60,302 bases of DNA from Bacillota bacterium (GCA_023411375.1 JAEYOW010000028.1:1-60302); one strand, 5' to 3'; shown: positions 16,236 through 24,762, counted from the first letter of the stretch. The notes: generated by a model not told the origin, from the sequence alone. Program-made: numbers and translations.

Positions 16236-17071
16236 AACTCCTCAAAAGCCTTACCAAGCAGGTTCTTTTGAACGCCTTTTTTATCGCCGCCTGCGCGCTG
16301 GCGCTGCTGCCGATCCTATATGCGCTGTCCATGTCGTTAAACGCAAGCGGCTCCCTTCTGTCCTCCGATTTTTCCTTTGTGCCAAAGCAGGTGACGCTTG
16401 CGCATTACAGGGCTGTCTTTATGGAGCACAGCGTGCTGCTGTGGCTTAAAAACACGTTGCTGCTGACTGTTTTCACCGTCGTTTTGGCGTTGGCCTGCGC
16501 GGTGCCGGCCGCCTACGTGTTTTCGCGCTGGCGCTTTCCGGGCCGAAAGGCGATTCTTCGCATATTGCTGCTGCTTTACTCCTTCCCGTCGATTCTTTCC
16601 ATGTTTGCGGTTTATAAGCTGATGAGCGCGTTGGGGCTGATCAATACGCATATCGGCCTCGTGGTTATCTATGCGGGCACCATGTCGGTATTTGCCATGT
16701 GGAACATGAAGGGTTACTTTGACACCATTCCGGTGGAGATTGAGGAGGCCGGAAAAATCGACGGCTGCACCGACGTGCGGATTGTGCGTCATATCGTGCT
16801 GCCGCTTGCCAGGCCGTCGCTGATTGTTACAATGGTGATGGTGATGAATTTTGTTTGGAACGAGTACATCTTCTCCATTAATTTCCTGACGGGAAGCGAG
16901 AACATGACGCTCGCCTCCGGGCTTTATTCCTTACAAGCCACGGAAATGAGCGGCTCCTGGCCGGTGTTCGCGGCCGCGTCGTTGACGGTATCGCTGCCGG
17001 TGCTGGTGATCTTCTTCCTGTCGCAGAAATATATGACGTCCGGGCTGACCGCCGGCGGCGTGAAAGGATAG
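16232..17071 (+). CDS. Maltodextrin-type ABC transporter permease (MalG-like)
   Basis: Second membrane subunit of the importer. The 279-residue protein has six membrane segments and the typical MalG elements: INTHIGLVVIYAG, MWNMKGYFDTIPVEIEEA (the EAA loop that contacts the ATPase), and the C-terminal YMTSGLTAGGVKG. No ATPase gene is found in either glucan locus, so a shared MsmX/MalK-type ATPase encoded elsewhere is expected, as is common in Firmicutes. A 4-nt gap leads to the GH13 gene. Confidence 0.94.
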   Translation: MKLLKSLTKQVLLNAFFIAACALALLPILYALSMSLNASGSLLSSDFSFVPKQVTLAHYRAVFMEHSVLLWLKNTLLLTVFTVVLALACAVPAAYVFSRWRFPGRKAILRILLLLYSFPSILSMFAVYKLMSALGLINTHIGLVVIYAGTMSVFAMWNMKGYFDTIPVEIEEAGKIDGCTDVRIVRHIVLPLARPSLIVTMVMVMNFVWNEYIFSINFLTGSENMTLASGLYSLQATEMSGSWPVFAAASLTVSLPVLVIFFLSQKYMTSGLTAGGVKG

Positions 17072-17075
17072 CCGA

Positions 17076-18788
17076 ATGAACAGACAGGCGATTTTGCATA
17101 TCCCCATGAGCCAGTACGCCCACGGCATTGACGAGGAGCATATCGTTTTCCGGCTGAGAGCCGCCAGGGATGATCTGAAAAGCTGCGTTCTGTACTACGG
17201 CGACCGGGCCTGTCAGAAATCTCCGGTTGAATTTTTGAAAATGGAGATGCAAAAAGCAGCCTCGGACCTTTTGTTTGACTGGTTTGAGGTTCGGCTATCC
17301 TGTCCGTTCAAGCGCGTATGCTACTATTTTGAGCTGAGCGGCAGGCAGGGCGCGCGCATCCTGTACTATGGCGACCAATTTGAGGAGCGCCCCGCGGACG
17401 ACCGTTCGGATTATTTTCAATTACCCTACAACCACCGGGCCGACCGCGCTGACGTACCCGAGTGGATGCGAGACGCGATTGTTTACAACATCTTTCCCGA
17501 CAGCTTCGCGACAGGAAGGCGGCATATCTCAAAGGTTCCAAGCGAAAAACGGCATGACGGCGAAATCTGCCGCAGCCGTCTGGGCGGCACCCTTCGCGGG
17601 GTGACGGAAAACCTGGACTACATCGCCGGGCTGGGCTGCGATTGCCTTTACCTTAACCCCATTTTCGCGGCGGGCGAATACCACAAATACGACCTGATGG
17701 ATTACCGCCATATCGACCCCTGCTTTGGAACGGACGACGACTTCCGCGAGCTTGTGCAAAAGGCGCACGCGCGGGACATGCGCGTCGTAATCGATGGGGT
17801 TTTCAACCACTGCGGCTGGCGCTTTTTCGCCTTTCGGGACGCGGTGAAAAACGGAAGGCGCTCATCCTTCTGGCCCTGGTTTCACAGGCTTTGCGAGGCC
17901 GTTCAAATTCCCGAACAGCCCGGGACATGTCCCGGATACGAATGTTTCGGCTACGAGCGGATGATGCCCAAGCTGGCGACCGATCACCCTGCCGTCATCG
18001 CGTATTTTTGCGAGGTGGGCGCGTACTGGGTGCGTGAGTTCGATATCGACGGCTGGCGGCTGGACGTAGCCAGCGAGGTCTGCGACGTGTTCTGGCGCGC
18101 TTTCCGCCGGGCGGTGAAGGAGGTCAAGCCGGATTGCGCGCTCATCGGCGAGGTATGGGAAAGCGCGCCGCATTGGCTGGATGGCAGCATGTTTGACAGC
18201 ACCATGAACTATGATTTCAGGCGGCATCTGAAGCGTTTCTTCGCCGACGGAAGCATATCCGCCGCGGCCTTTGACGCGCGCGTGACGGATATGCTGATGC
18301 GCTACAGGCTGCCCTATGCTTACAGCCAGCTCAACCTGCTGGACAGCCACGATGTCAGCCGCTTTTTCTCGCTGTGCGGGGGCGATGAGCGCAAGCTGCG
18401 GTTGGCGGTGCTTTTCCAGATGACGTTCATCGGCATGCCGTGCGTGCTCTACGGCGACGAGCGCGGGCTTGCGGGCGTTGAGGAAAAGGATTACCGCAGC
18501 CCGATGCCCTGGGAGGCGGACGAAACCTCCCTAACCGTTTTCTACCGGCAGGCCGCTGGGCTGCGCCGCGCGGAGCGGACGCTTCGCCGGGGCCGGTACA
18601 AAACCGTTCTGGCAGAGGACGGCGGCGGCTTTTATCTGTTTTCGCGCTATGACGACACCGACCGGATTTTGATCGCGATGAACCGCGGCGAAACGGAAAA
18701 ACCGGTTGCCGCGCGGAACATCCTGTGGCAGTCGGGCTTTGAGAATGGTATACTGAAGCCATACGGATTTATTGTGTACAGGGAGTGA
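17076..18788 (+). CDS. GH13 alpha-glucan hydrolase (neopullulanase/cyclomaltodextrinase type)
   Basis: A cytoplasmic alpha-amylase family enzyme that would cut imported maltodextrins or cyclodextrins. The 570-residue protein has no signal peptide. An N-terminal beta domain of about 120 residues resembles CBM34, followed by the TIM barrel. The four GH13 regions are present: DGVFNH (near 240), GWRLDVA with the nucleophile Asp at about 330, GEVWE with the acid Glu at about 359, and LLDSHD with Asp at about 426. The region V motif reads MPKLAT where the subfamily, and the paralogue at 34206-35945, has MPKLNT. It lies between the permeases and the regulator. Product pattern (maltogenic, neopullulanase, cyclodextrinase) cannot be told. 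Confidence 0.93.
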   Translation: MNRQAILHIPMSQYAHGIDEEHIVFRLRAARDDLKSCVLYYGDRACQKSPVEFLKMEMQKAASDLLFDWFEVRLSCPFKRVCYYFELSGRQGARILYYGDQFEERPADDRSDYFQLPYNHRADRADVPEWMRDAIVYNIFPDSFATGRRHISKVPSEKRHDGEICRSRLGGTLRGVTENLDYIAGLGCDCLYLNPIFAAGEYHKYDLMDYRHIDPCFGTDDDFRELVQKAHARDMRVVIDGVFNHCGWRFFAFRDAVKNGRRSSFWPWFHRLCEAVQIPEQPGTCPGYECFGYERMMPKLATDHPAVIAYFCEVGAYWVREFDIDGWRLDVASEVCDVFWRAFRRAVKEVKPDCALIGEVWESAPHWLDGSMFDSTMNYDFRRHLKRFFADGSISAAAFDARVTDMLMRYRLPYAYSQLNLLDSHDVSRFFSLCGGDERKLRLAVLFQMTFIGMPCVLYGDERGLAGVEEKDYRSPMPWEADETSLTVFYRQAAGLRRAERTLRRGRYKTVLAEDGGGFYLFSRYDDTDRILIAMNRGETEKPVAARNILWQSGFENGILKPYGFIVYRE

Positions 18789-18792
18789 GAAA

Positions 18793-19797
18793 ATGCCCGC
18801 ATCCATCCGCGACGTCGCCAGAAAAGCGGGCGTATCCCCCGCTACCGTTTCCAAAGCGCTCAACGGCACGGGCTCGGTATCGGAGGAGCGCATCCGGGCC
18901 ATCAAGCAGGTCGCGCGGGAGCTCAACTATCAGCCAAACGCCCGCGCGCGCAGCTTTGCCCGCAAGGAGACGAAGCAAATTGTTTTTCTTGCGGATTTTC
19001 CCTATGACGCGGCTTTTGTCAATCCGCACCTGTTTGAGATTATGCGCGGGGTACAGCACGCCCTGGACAAGCGCGGCTATTCGCTTATGATGAAGCAGGC
19101 GGATAAAAAAACGGCGCTTGCCTTTACCGAGCAGAGCTTTGCGCAAAAAATGGCGGACGGCATCGTCTACCACGCGTCTGTGATGACAAAACCGCTCGCG
19201 GCGCTGGTCGCCCGTCTGGGAATCGCGCACATCGTTATCGGCCATCCCAATTTTGAAAACCGCCTGTGCTGGATTGACACGGACAACTGCCTGTCCGGCG
19301 AGCTGGCGGCCAAGCATCTGATAGAAAGAGGCTATACGAAAATCGCCTTTCTCAGCGGGCGTCCAGACGACATGATCTCCTGGAACCGCCTGCGCGGCGC
19401 GCGCCTGATGCTGGAGGAGCATGGGCTCGAGCTGGAAAACGAGCTCGTGCTGCAGAGCAATTCCACCATTGCGGACGGACTGCGCGCGGCGAAAAAGCTG
19501 TTGAAGATGAAGGAACGCCCGCAGGCCGTGATCTGCGCAAACAACCTGTTGGCCATGGGGTTCATGCAAGGTATACAGGCACGGGGCGTCCATGTGCCAA
19601 AGGATATGGCGCTGGTCTCGTTTGATACCTACCCCTTCTCGCTGTGCTTAGAGCCGCCGCTGACGGTAGTCGATATCAACATGTATGATATGGGTCAGGA
19701 GGCCGGACGGCTGATTTTGCAGAAAATCCGCCATCCGGGCACTCAGGTGCAGAGCTATTCAACCATACCCGTGCTGATGCAACGCGGATCGACGTGA
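18793..19797 (+). CDS. LacI family transcriptional regulator of alpha-glucan operon A
   Basis: A 334-residue repressor with an N-terminal helix-turn-helix (SIRDVARKAGVSPATVSKALNG), the hinge helix ending NARARSFARK, and a periplasmic-binding-protein-like sugar sensor domain. The ATG at 18793 has GGAGTGAG upstream; a GTG at 18772 lies inside the preceding gene and is rejected. Being last in operon A, it is probably made together with the genes it controls and would respond to an imported malto-oligosaccharide. Likely operators are GAAACCGGTTTC (12969) and ACCGGTATACCGGT (13035). Confidence 0.93.
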   Translation: MPASIRDVARKAGVSPATVSKALNGTGSVSEERIRAIKQVARELNYQPNARARSFARKETKQIVFLADFPYDAAFVNPHLFEIMRGVQHALDKRGYSLMMKQADKKTALAFTEQSFAQKMADGIVYHASVMTKPLAALVARLGIAHIVIGHPNFENRLCWIDTDNCLSGELAAKHLIERGYTKIAFLSGRPDDMISWNRLRGARLMLEEHGLELENELVLQSNSTIADGLRAAKKLLKMKERPQAVICANNLLAMGFMQGIQARGVHVPKDMALVSFDTYPFSLCLEPPLTVVDINMYDMGQEAGRLILQKIRHPGTQVQSYSTIPVLMQRGST

Positions 19798-19894
19798 AAA
19801 CCTGAAAACAACCGTCTTCGTCCTCATTCCGGTATTGGCTGGCTTGCTCCCTCTGACTTCGCTTTGAGCTTTCTCTCGAATTCCGCAGCTTGAG

Positions 19895-21148
19895 TTAGCT
19901 TTTATCTGTTTTTCTACGATTTAATCCATTTTTTCGCTGGTTTTCCTGTCCTTTTTTTCGGGAAGGGCGCAAATTCGGGTAGGGGGGCAGTACCGTGTCG
20001 GAGACCTGTATTCCTCTAAGCTCGAAGCCGCACGACGTGCAAACCGATGCCAAATCCGACACCAGATAAAGCGATTCACCGTCAAGCAGCACATCGCCCG
20101 TATGATTTTGGATGCTTTCAACGCTTTGAATGCTGTCGGCAAAAAGCGTGCATCCCGTACCCTTGTCGCCACCCAGCAAAGAGGCGGTTTCAGCGTTTTG
20201 CTTCTCATAGGCGGAGGATAAACCTTCGCCCTGCTCTTGAAGCCATTCGTCAACGTTTCCGTCACGCAGGATGGGCTGCTCTCCGATCCACTTGCCAACA
20301 GCCTTGCTCAGGCTGCCAATGCCCTGCTGTATGCTGGATTCGATCGAGGAAGCGGCGTATTGCTTGAGTGCTTTCTTTCCCTGCTCCAGCAGCTCGTCAT
20401 AGCACTTTCCGCGCTCCTTGAGTCCATCCGCCACCTGCCTGAGATAGTCGGAATCGAAGTTGCCCAGCAACATTGCTTCCAAAAAGGATGAGAAGGAGAA
20501 AAGATACAGCGCCAGTCGATAGTCGCTGAATTGGCGGTTCAATTTGTCGAGGGTTTCCCTTACAGCCTGCTGAAAATGCAAGGCAGGAAGTGCTTTCATG
20601 GCAGTTTCAATCTGCCCTTGATAAAAGATGATATTGCGCTCGGCGGCTTGCCAAATATCCACCGCTTTCATATGGTAATTGGCTTTGTACTGCCGGTTGT
20701 CCCAGTTGTACTTGTAGTTCCTGAGCATATCATTGAGCAGGTTCAGATTGCCCATCTGTTCAGCGCGTTTGTCCATTTCAAGGAAGGACAGAATTTGCTG
20801 CCCTGTTTGGGCGATGTCGTCCAGCTTTTTTTCGATCATCATCAGCGTGGCTGCCATGAGAATCAGTGTAGGATCAGGCGGCAACACCGTTTGGACGGCT
20901 GATGTCATCCCCGGTACAGCTTGAAACTTTGCCATGGTAGAATGTCCCGTGATCGCGTTCTTGAAAGCACCCGAATAGATGCCTGATACATTTTTGTTGG
21001 CAAGCTTTAGCGCTTCGCCCGATACATTGTTGATGACCCGATAGTATTGTCCTCCCATAGTGACAGATTGCGTAACCGTCCGTAGCGAAGGAAGAAGCTG
21101 TGAAAACCCCGCCCCCAAAAGCGCAACCTCGCTCAAAGGCAGCTTCAC
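19895..21148 (-). CDS. Unrecognised 417-residue helical protein in a tRNA-linked island
   Basis: I do not recognise a named family. The N-terminal 90 residues are Ser/Thr/Gly-rich with a weakly hydrophobic stretch (LSEVALLGAGFSQLLPS and a second hydrophobic stretch, TLILMAATLMMIEKK, near 92-106). The middle (about 105-300) is strongly predicted helical with heptad-like leucines and many Trp/Tyr/Asn residues. The C-terminal 25 residues are very basic (RPSRKKGQ, RRKTDKS). A CTSC pair near residue 370 may bind metal. The GTG at 21148 has no clear ribosome site but lies 14 nt after the stop of a 46-codon gene, suggesting coupling. Base composition is visibly lower in GC than its neighbours, consistent with transfer. 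Confidence 0.7.
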   Translation of the reverse strand: MKLPLSEVALLGAGFSQLLPSLRTVTQSVTMGGQYYRVINNVSGEALKLANKNVSGIYSGAFKNAITGHSTMAKFQAVPGMTSAVQTVLPPDPTLILMAATLMMIEKKLDDIAQTGQQILSFLEMDKRAEQMGNLNLLNDMLRNYKYNWDNRQYKANYHMKAVDIWQAAERNIIFYQGQIETAMKALPALHFQQAVRETLDKLNRQFSDYRLALYLFSFSSFLEAMLLGNFDSDYLRQVADGLKERGKCYDELLEQGKKALKQYAASSIESSIQQGIGSLSKAVGKWIGEQPILRDGNVDEWLQEQGEGLSSAYEKQNAETASLLGGDKGTGCTLFADSIQSVESIQNHTGDVLLDGESLYLVSDLASVCTSCGFELRGIQVSDTVLPPYPNLRPSRKKGQENQRKNGLNRRKTDKS

Positions 21149-21162
21149 GCAACGTTGCAGAT

Positions 21163-21303
21163 CTATGGAACGGATGTTTTTTGAAGCGAATGCTTCGCTT
21201 TTTCAGGCTCTGTCGGCAGCGAGTCTTGCCTTTTTGTAGACAAGTCTGAATGATCCTCAGCAGAGCGCTCCTTCGGGGTCAGCAGCTTTCGCAGCAAATC
21301 CAT
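21163..21303 (-). CDS. Small basic/acidic protein (46 aa) upstream of the 417-aa gene
   Basis: A short gene beginning with ATG at 21303 with a strong GGGAGGGC about 6 nt upstream and ending with TAG at 21163-21165. The product starts MDLLRKLLTPKERSAED and is hydrophilic and charged afterwards, with no membrane segment. The stop is 14 nt before the start of the 417-residue protein, and both are on the same strand. The good ribosome site is the main support; I know no homologue. Confidence 0.5.
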   Translation of the reverse strand: MDLLRKLLTPKERSAEDHSDLSTKRQDSLPTEPEKAKHSLQKTSVP

Positions 21304-21490
21304 CTCAAGCCCTCCCGTGATGTAAATTTCAATGAAACAAAACGTATTTAGACACGAAGGAAAAGAGATTCCTTCCGTTCATCAACACCCGTTATTTTAA
21401 CATCATTTTTTAATTCCTGTATACCCTTTTGCGGCTGTTCCGGAGCGTCATCGAAACAGCCGCAATGGATTTGCTTCAGTCTTCCGGCAT

Positions 21491-21866
21491 TTACTCGGCG
21501 ATTTCAAAATCCAGCTTTTGCAGTGTCAGCGTTATTTTTTCATAGGTTTGGCTATCGATCAGATTGGAGCATTCGTTTCCATCGCTATCTTTTCGGTACA
21601 CCAGTTGCATTTTTCCCGTTGGTTGAATATCCTGTGCAGTGACAATGTAAGAGGACAACTGCTGCTCATTTTCAACATCCATAAAGGAGCCGTCGGTCGT
21701 CAGCAGCACCAGCTTCAAATAGGCAGAGCCATAATGATCCATTCGATCGCTGCCCCATGACGTGTAGCCGAACGATGCCAGATTCTTCCCCACATAGTTG
21801 CGAATGAAGCAGGTATACTTGTCAGGCGACGGCGGTATTTCAACCGCGTTATAGAGAAGCTGTGTC
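21491..21866 (-). pseudogene. Fragment: C-terminal domain of a secreted/surface protein
   Basis: The reading frame encodes a domain of about 120 residues that reads like the tail of a larger exported protein, with segments YTCFIRNYVGKNLASFGYTS, AYLKLVLLTTDGSF, and LVYRKDSDGNECSNLIDSQ. Similar tails occur in PASTA-bearing or lipid-anchored proteins of gut Firmicutes, to my recollection. It has no signal peptide, and its frame extends upstream only by running antiparallel through a shifted frame of the truncated tnpV gene. I therefore read it as a fragment joined to tnpV by a deletion or insertion near 21866 rather than a complete gene. Confidence 0.5.
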
Positions 21867-22049
21867 GATCTTTGCGAGATGCTCATAAAGCTTGCCTGAA
21901 AGCAGTAGGCGTGTGTACAAGTTCGGACGATGCTTTTGAAGATATTCCAATCGCATTCGACCGTATTTTCCCAAAGGCTGTTGTTCCTGTTCTGTAAGGT
22001 CAAGGTTTGGCAGCAGGTAATCTCCGCAACGATGATAGGTGAGTTTCAT
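21849..22049 (-). pseudogene. tnpV: Truncated TnpV (transposon-encoded protein)
   Basis: The protein starts MKLTYHRCGDYLLPNLDL and continues KYGRMRLEYLQKHRPNLYTRLLLSGKL, which is the N-terminal half of the TnpV family found in transposons and conjugative elements of Firmicutes. Full-length members have about 115 residues; here the similarity stops after HLAKID at about residue 62 and the frame ends five residues later. The ATG at 22049 has AAAGGAGA upstream. It marks an old mobile element next to the tRNA-Arg gene. Confidence 0.65.
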
Positions 22050-22066
22050 GGTCATTCTCCTTTCAC

Positions 22067-22113
22067 AAAAAAGCAGTCATGGTCTGAAGGTTTTCCCTTC
22101 AAGCCACAACTGC
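22067..22113 (-). terminator. Strong hairpin with U tract just before tnpV
   Basis: On the minus strand a 10 bp outer stem (22113-22104 with 22082-22073, two wobble pairs) and a 6 bp inner stem TGAAGG/CCTTCA are followed by six U residues (22072-22067). It ends 5 bases before the tnpV ribosome site, so it is either the terminator of a lost upstream gene or an attenuator controlling tnpV. Confidence 0.65.
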
Positions 22114-22334
22114 TTGATTCTTCTGCCTTTGCGGCAGTTTGTTTCGGGAAGGGTGAGACCTTCCTTTACATAATAACTTCTGATTCTAAAAGTTTATGAT
22201 CACGTCTCGCCCTCCAGGTTAGCACGTTCTGTAGATGCCCTGGAAAGGTTCTGCCTTGCCGACTGACTACCGTTTTGACTACTTCACAAAGGCCAAAAGG
22301 CGTAATTTCGCGTAATATTATGCATAATTTCCAT

Positions 22335-22368
22335 ATAAAAAATGCCGCAATCCCTTATGGATTGCGGT
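22335..22368 (-). terminator. Terminator of the tRNA-Arg gene
   Basis: On the minus strand CCGCAATCC (22367-22359) pairs with GGATTGCGG (22353-22345), followed by a U-rich run (22342-22335). It begins 7 nt after the tRNA CCA end. Confidence 0.85.
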
Positions 22369-22374
22369 TCCTTT

Positions 22375-22451
22375 TGGTATGCCCGGCAGGGTTCGAACCT
22401 GTGACCTTCAGAGTCGGAGTCTGACACTCTATCCAGCTGAGCTACGGGCAC
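22375..22451 (-). tRNA. tRNA-Arg (anticodon CCG)
   Basis: A complete cloverleaf of 77 nt including an encoded CCA. The acceptor stem is GTGCCCG with CGGGCAT (first pair G-U), the D stem GCTC/GAGT, the anticodon stem TCAGA/TCTGA, and the seven-base loop CTCCGAC places CCG at positions 34-36, which reads CGG. The T arm carries the standard TTCGAAC loop. One A-C mismatch is seen at the base of the T stem. It has its own promoter and terminator and stands alone. Its 3' end faces the low-GC island with the tnpV remnant. Confidence 0.93.
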
Positions 22452-22462
22452 TCGCAGGATGT

Positions 22463-22491
22463 ATTGTACCTGTGTTTTGCTTGTTTGTCAA
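22463..22491 (-). promoter_or_regulatory. Promoter of the tRNA-Arg gene
   Basis: On the minus strand a perfect TTGACA (22491-22486), a 17 bp spacer and TACAAT (22468-22463) end 11 bp before the tRNA 5' end. Confidence 0.85.
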
Positions 22492-22671
22492 GCGTTTGAG
22501 CGAATAGACAGGCGGACTTTCCGCCTCCCCTATCCGTCTTAAATTCATATGCGGCCCTGTTCCACCTGTGTTTTGAGGTTCCTTGGAAAGCCGCGGCTAC
22601 AGTCAAAAAAGTTGAATCAGACGGTCCCGCAAAGGCTGCCGATTCACGGTAACCCGCGCTCCCCAGAGCGG

Positions 22672-23355
22672 TTAACTCCGCCGAAACCCCGAGTTACGGG
22701 CGCCAAAGCAAAACGGACAAGCGTCTCGGCAGCGGTGGCAGCCGATGCGCCAGTCGCCGTTCACCTCGCCAAAGGCATGCTCCCAGCATTTATCCTGCGC
22801 CACTTCGGCGCCCTCCAGCGCATGGACAGGACAGGCCTTTACGCACAGTCCGCAATCGTTGCACAGCCTTTCCTGCATGGAATCCGGCTCAAGCTCCGCC
22901 TCCGTCAGCACGACGCTGAGCCAGACTAGGCTGCCAAATTCCGGCGTGATAAGCAGCGAGTGGCGGCCGATCGTTCCCAGGCCCGCCGCCTGTGCCGCAT
23001 GCTTGGCGGATACGATGCTGCGCCATCGTCCCGTCCGCGGGTCCAGCTCCGATCCGTTGGTGCGCGTGGGCACGGCGAGAACGCCCTCCTCCTCCATCTC
23101 GCTACAGAACTGGACGGCCATCTTATCCATCCTGTCGGAAAGCACGTTGCGCACGACCGTATATGGCACGGCGGTCCGGCATGCGAGCGTGCCGGCCGCA
23201 ATACGAACGCCAAACACGATAACCGAGCGGCAGGTGGGCAGCACATCCAAAGGATGGTAACCCTCCGGCGCATCCCAAAAGCGATCCACGCCCGCGACGC
23301 CGCACAGGTCCGCGCCCAGCGCGCGCAGCCTCTCCTTCACCCGTCCGCTGTTCAT
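22672..23355 (-). CDS. 4Fe-4S protein related to epoxyqueuosine reductase (QueG-like)
   Basis: A protein of about 227 residues with a QueG-type N-terminal half (RLRALGADLCGVAGVDRF, later RSVIVFGVRI and AAQAAGLGTIGRHSLLITPEFGS) followed by two cysteine clusters, CNDCGLCVKACP and, near the end, CHRCRDACP, for two 4Fe-4S centres. It is shorter than the roughly 380 residues of true QueG and lacks the C-terminal HEAT-repeat part, so the reaction is not assured; many short relatives are annotated only as 4Fe-4S proteins. The ATG at 23355 is preferred over a GTG at 23359-23361 because GAGGTG lies at good distance. It begins 9 nt after the decarboxylase stop, so the two are co-transcribed. Confidence 0.82.
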   Translation of the reverse strand: MNSGRVKERLRALGADLCGVAGVDRFWDAPEGYHPLDVLPTCRSVIVFGVRIAAGTLACRTAVPYTVVRNVLSDRMDKMAVQFCSEMEEEGVLAVPTRTNGSELDPRTGRWRSIVSAKHAAQAAGLGTIGRHSLLITPEFGSLVWLSVVLTEAELEPDSMQERLCNDCGLCVKACPVHALEGAEVAQDKCWEHAFGEVNGDWRIGCHRCRDACPFCFGARNSGFRRS

Positions 23356-23364
23356 GCGCACACC

Positions 23365-24645
23365 TCAGCCATTCAAATACTTTTCATTCAGATGCTGCCA
23401 TGCGTGGTCGCCATCCAGCGTGGCGAAATAATCGCGTGGCGTTTCCGCGCGGCGGATCATCTCGTAGAAGCCGTCCTCACGGTAGAGAACCTCCTTGCAC
23501 CGCAGCTTGCCGTTATAGTTGTAGCCCATGCTCAGACCGTGCGCGCCCGAATCGTGAATCACAAGCAGATCGCCGATTTCAATTTTGGGCAGCATACGAT
23601 CCACGGCAAACTTGTCGTTATTCTCGCACAGACTGCCTGTTACATCCACCACCCCGTCATGCGGCAGATGCTCCTTGCCGGGCACGGTGATATGGTGGTA
23701 CGCGCCGTACATCGCGGGGCGCATCAGGTCGCATGCAGAAGCGTCAAGGCCAATGTAGCGCTTATAGATATTTTTTTCGTTGATGACGTGCGATAGCAGC
23801 CAGCCGTTGGGGCCTGTCATGTAGCGTCCAAGCTCCGTCTTGATGGCGACGCCCGCGATGCCGTTACTGGTAAAGATTTTATGATACATTTCCGCCACGC
23901 CCGCGCCGATAGCGTTGATATCCGCCACGCCCGCATCCGGCCGGTAGGGGATGCCGATGCCGCCGGACAGATTGATGAACGACAGCACAAGTCCCGTTTC
24001 CTCCATCAGCTCGCGCCCAGTCTTAAACAAAAGCCTCGCAAGCGCGGGATAATAAGCCGGATCGGTGGTGTTGCTGCTCAAAAACGAATGCAGGCCAAAG
24101 CGCTTTGCACCGTAGTCCTTCAGCGCGCGAAGCGCCTCGGAAAGCTGCGCGCGGGTCATGCCGTACTTGGCGTCGCCCGGGTCGCCCATGATGGTGTTGC
24201 CGATGCGGAACGTCCCGCCGGGGTTGAAGCGCAGACAAATTTCCTCTGGAATGCCGCCGTTATCGCGCAGGATGTCCACATGGGTGATATCGTCCAGATT
24301 GATGTATGCGCCCAGCTTTCGTGCCAGGACAAATTCCTCGGGCGGCACATCGTTGGCGCTGAACATGATGTCTTCCCCGGAAAAGCCGCACGCGTCCGCA
24401 ATCATAAGCTCCGTCAGGCTGGCGCAGTCAACGCCGCAGCCCTCGTCCTTCAAAATGCGCAGGATGGCCGGCGTTGGCAGCGCTTTAACCGCAAAATACT
24501 CCTGAAATCCCGGCACATCCGCAAAGGCCGCCTTCAGGCCCCGCGCCGTCTGACGGATTCCCTTTTCTGTATAAAGATGAAAGGGCGTTTGAAATTGCGC
24601 CGCCGCGTCGAAAAACACCTGATCGGGGAGGGAAAAATTAGGCAT
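23365..24645 (-). CDS. lysA: Diaminopimelate decarboxylase family enzyme (LysA-like, fold type III PLP)
   Basis: A PLP enzyme that probably makes L-lysine from meso-diaminopimelate. The 426-residue protein has an N-terminal alanine-racemase-like barrel with the PLP lysine in FAVKALP (about residue 46), the phosphate loop SGGIGIPY, ELGRYMTGP, and the active-site cysteine in CENNDKF. It is a divergent branch: the usual HCGSQ-type helix reads GLHSFLSSN. Specificity for another diamino acid is possible. The ATG at 24645 was chosen because GCAGGAGG precedes it by 7-8 nt; the frame from 24663 contains that site. The iron-sulfur protein gene follows directly. Confidence 0.85.
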   Translation of the reverse strand: MPNFSLPDQVFFDAAAQFQTPFHLYTEKGIRQTARGLKAAFADVPGFQEYFAVKALPTPAILRILKDEGCGVDCASLTELMIADACGFSGEDIMFSANDVPPEEFVLARKLGAYINLDDITHVDILRDNGGIPEEICLRFNPGGTFRIGNTIMGDPGDAKYGMTRAQLSEALRALKDYGAKRFGLHSFLSSNTTDPAYYPALARLLFKTGRELMEETGLVLSFINLSGGIGIPYRPDAGVADINAIGAGVAEMYHKIFTSNGIAGVAIKTELGRYMTGPNGWLLSHVINEKNIYKRYIGLDASACDLMRPAMYGAYHHITVPGKEHLPHDGVVDVTGSLCENNDKFAVDRMLPKIEIGDLLVIHDSGAHGLSMGYNYNGKLRCKEVLYREDGFYEMIRRAETPRDYFATLDGDHAWQHLNEKYLNG

Positions 24646-24762
24646 GGCTTCATCCTCCTGCATTGCCCTGCTGAAATTTGTAGAACGATGTTATTCTAAC
24701 ACAGATTGCGCAAGATGGGCAACGGAAATACAAAGGAGATGCATATGTATATAGATTTCGCC

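Noticed and set aside
19798..19900. Second attachment site for the island next to tRNA-Arg
   Set aside because: I looked for a copy of the tRNA 3' end (GGTTCGAACC, CCGGGCAT) at the far border of the low-GC region and found none.
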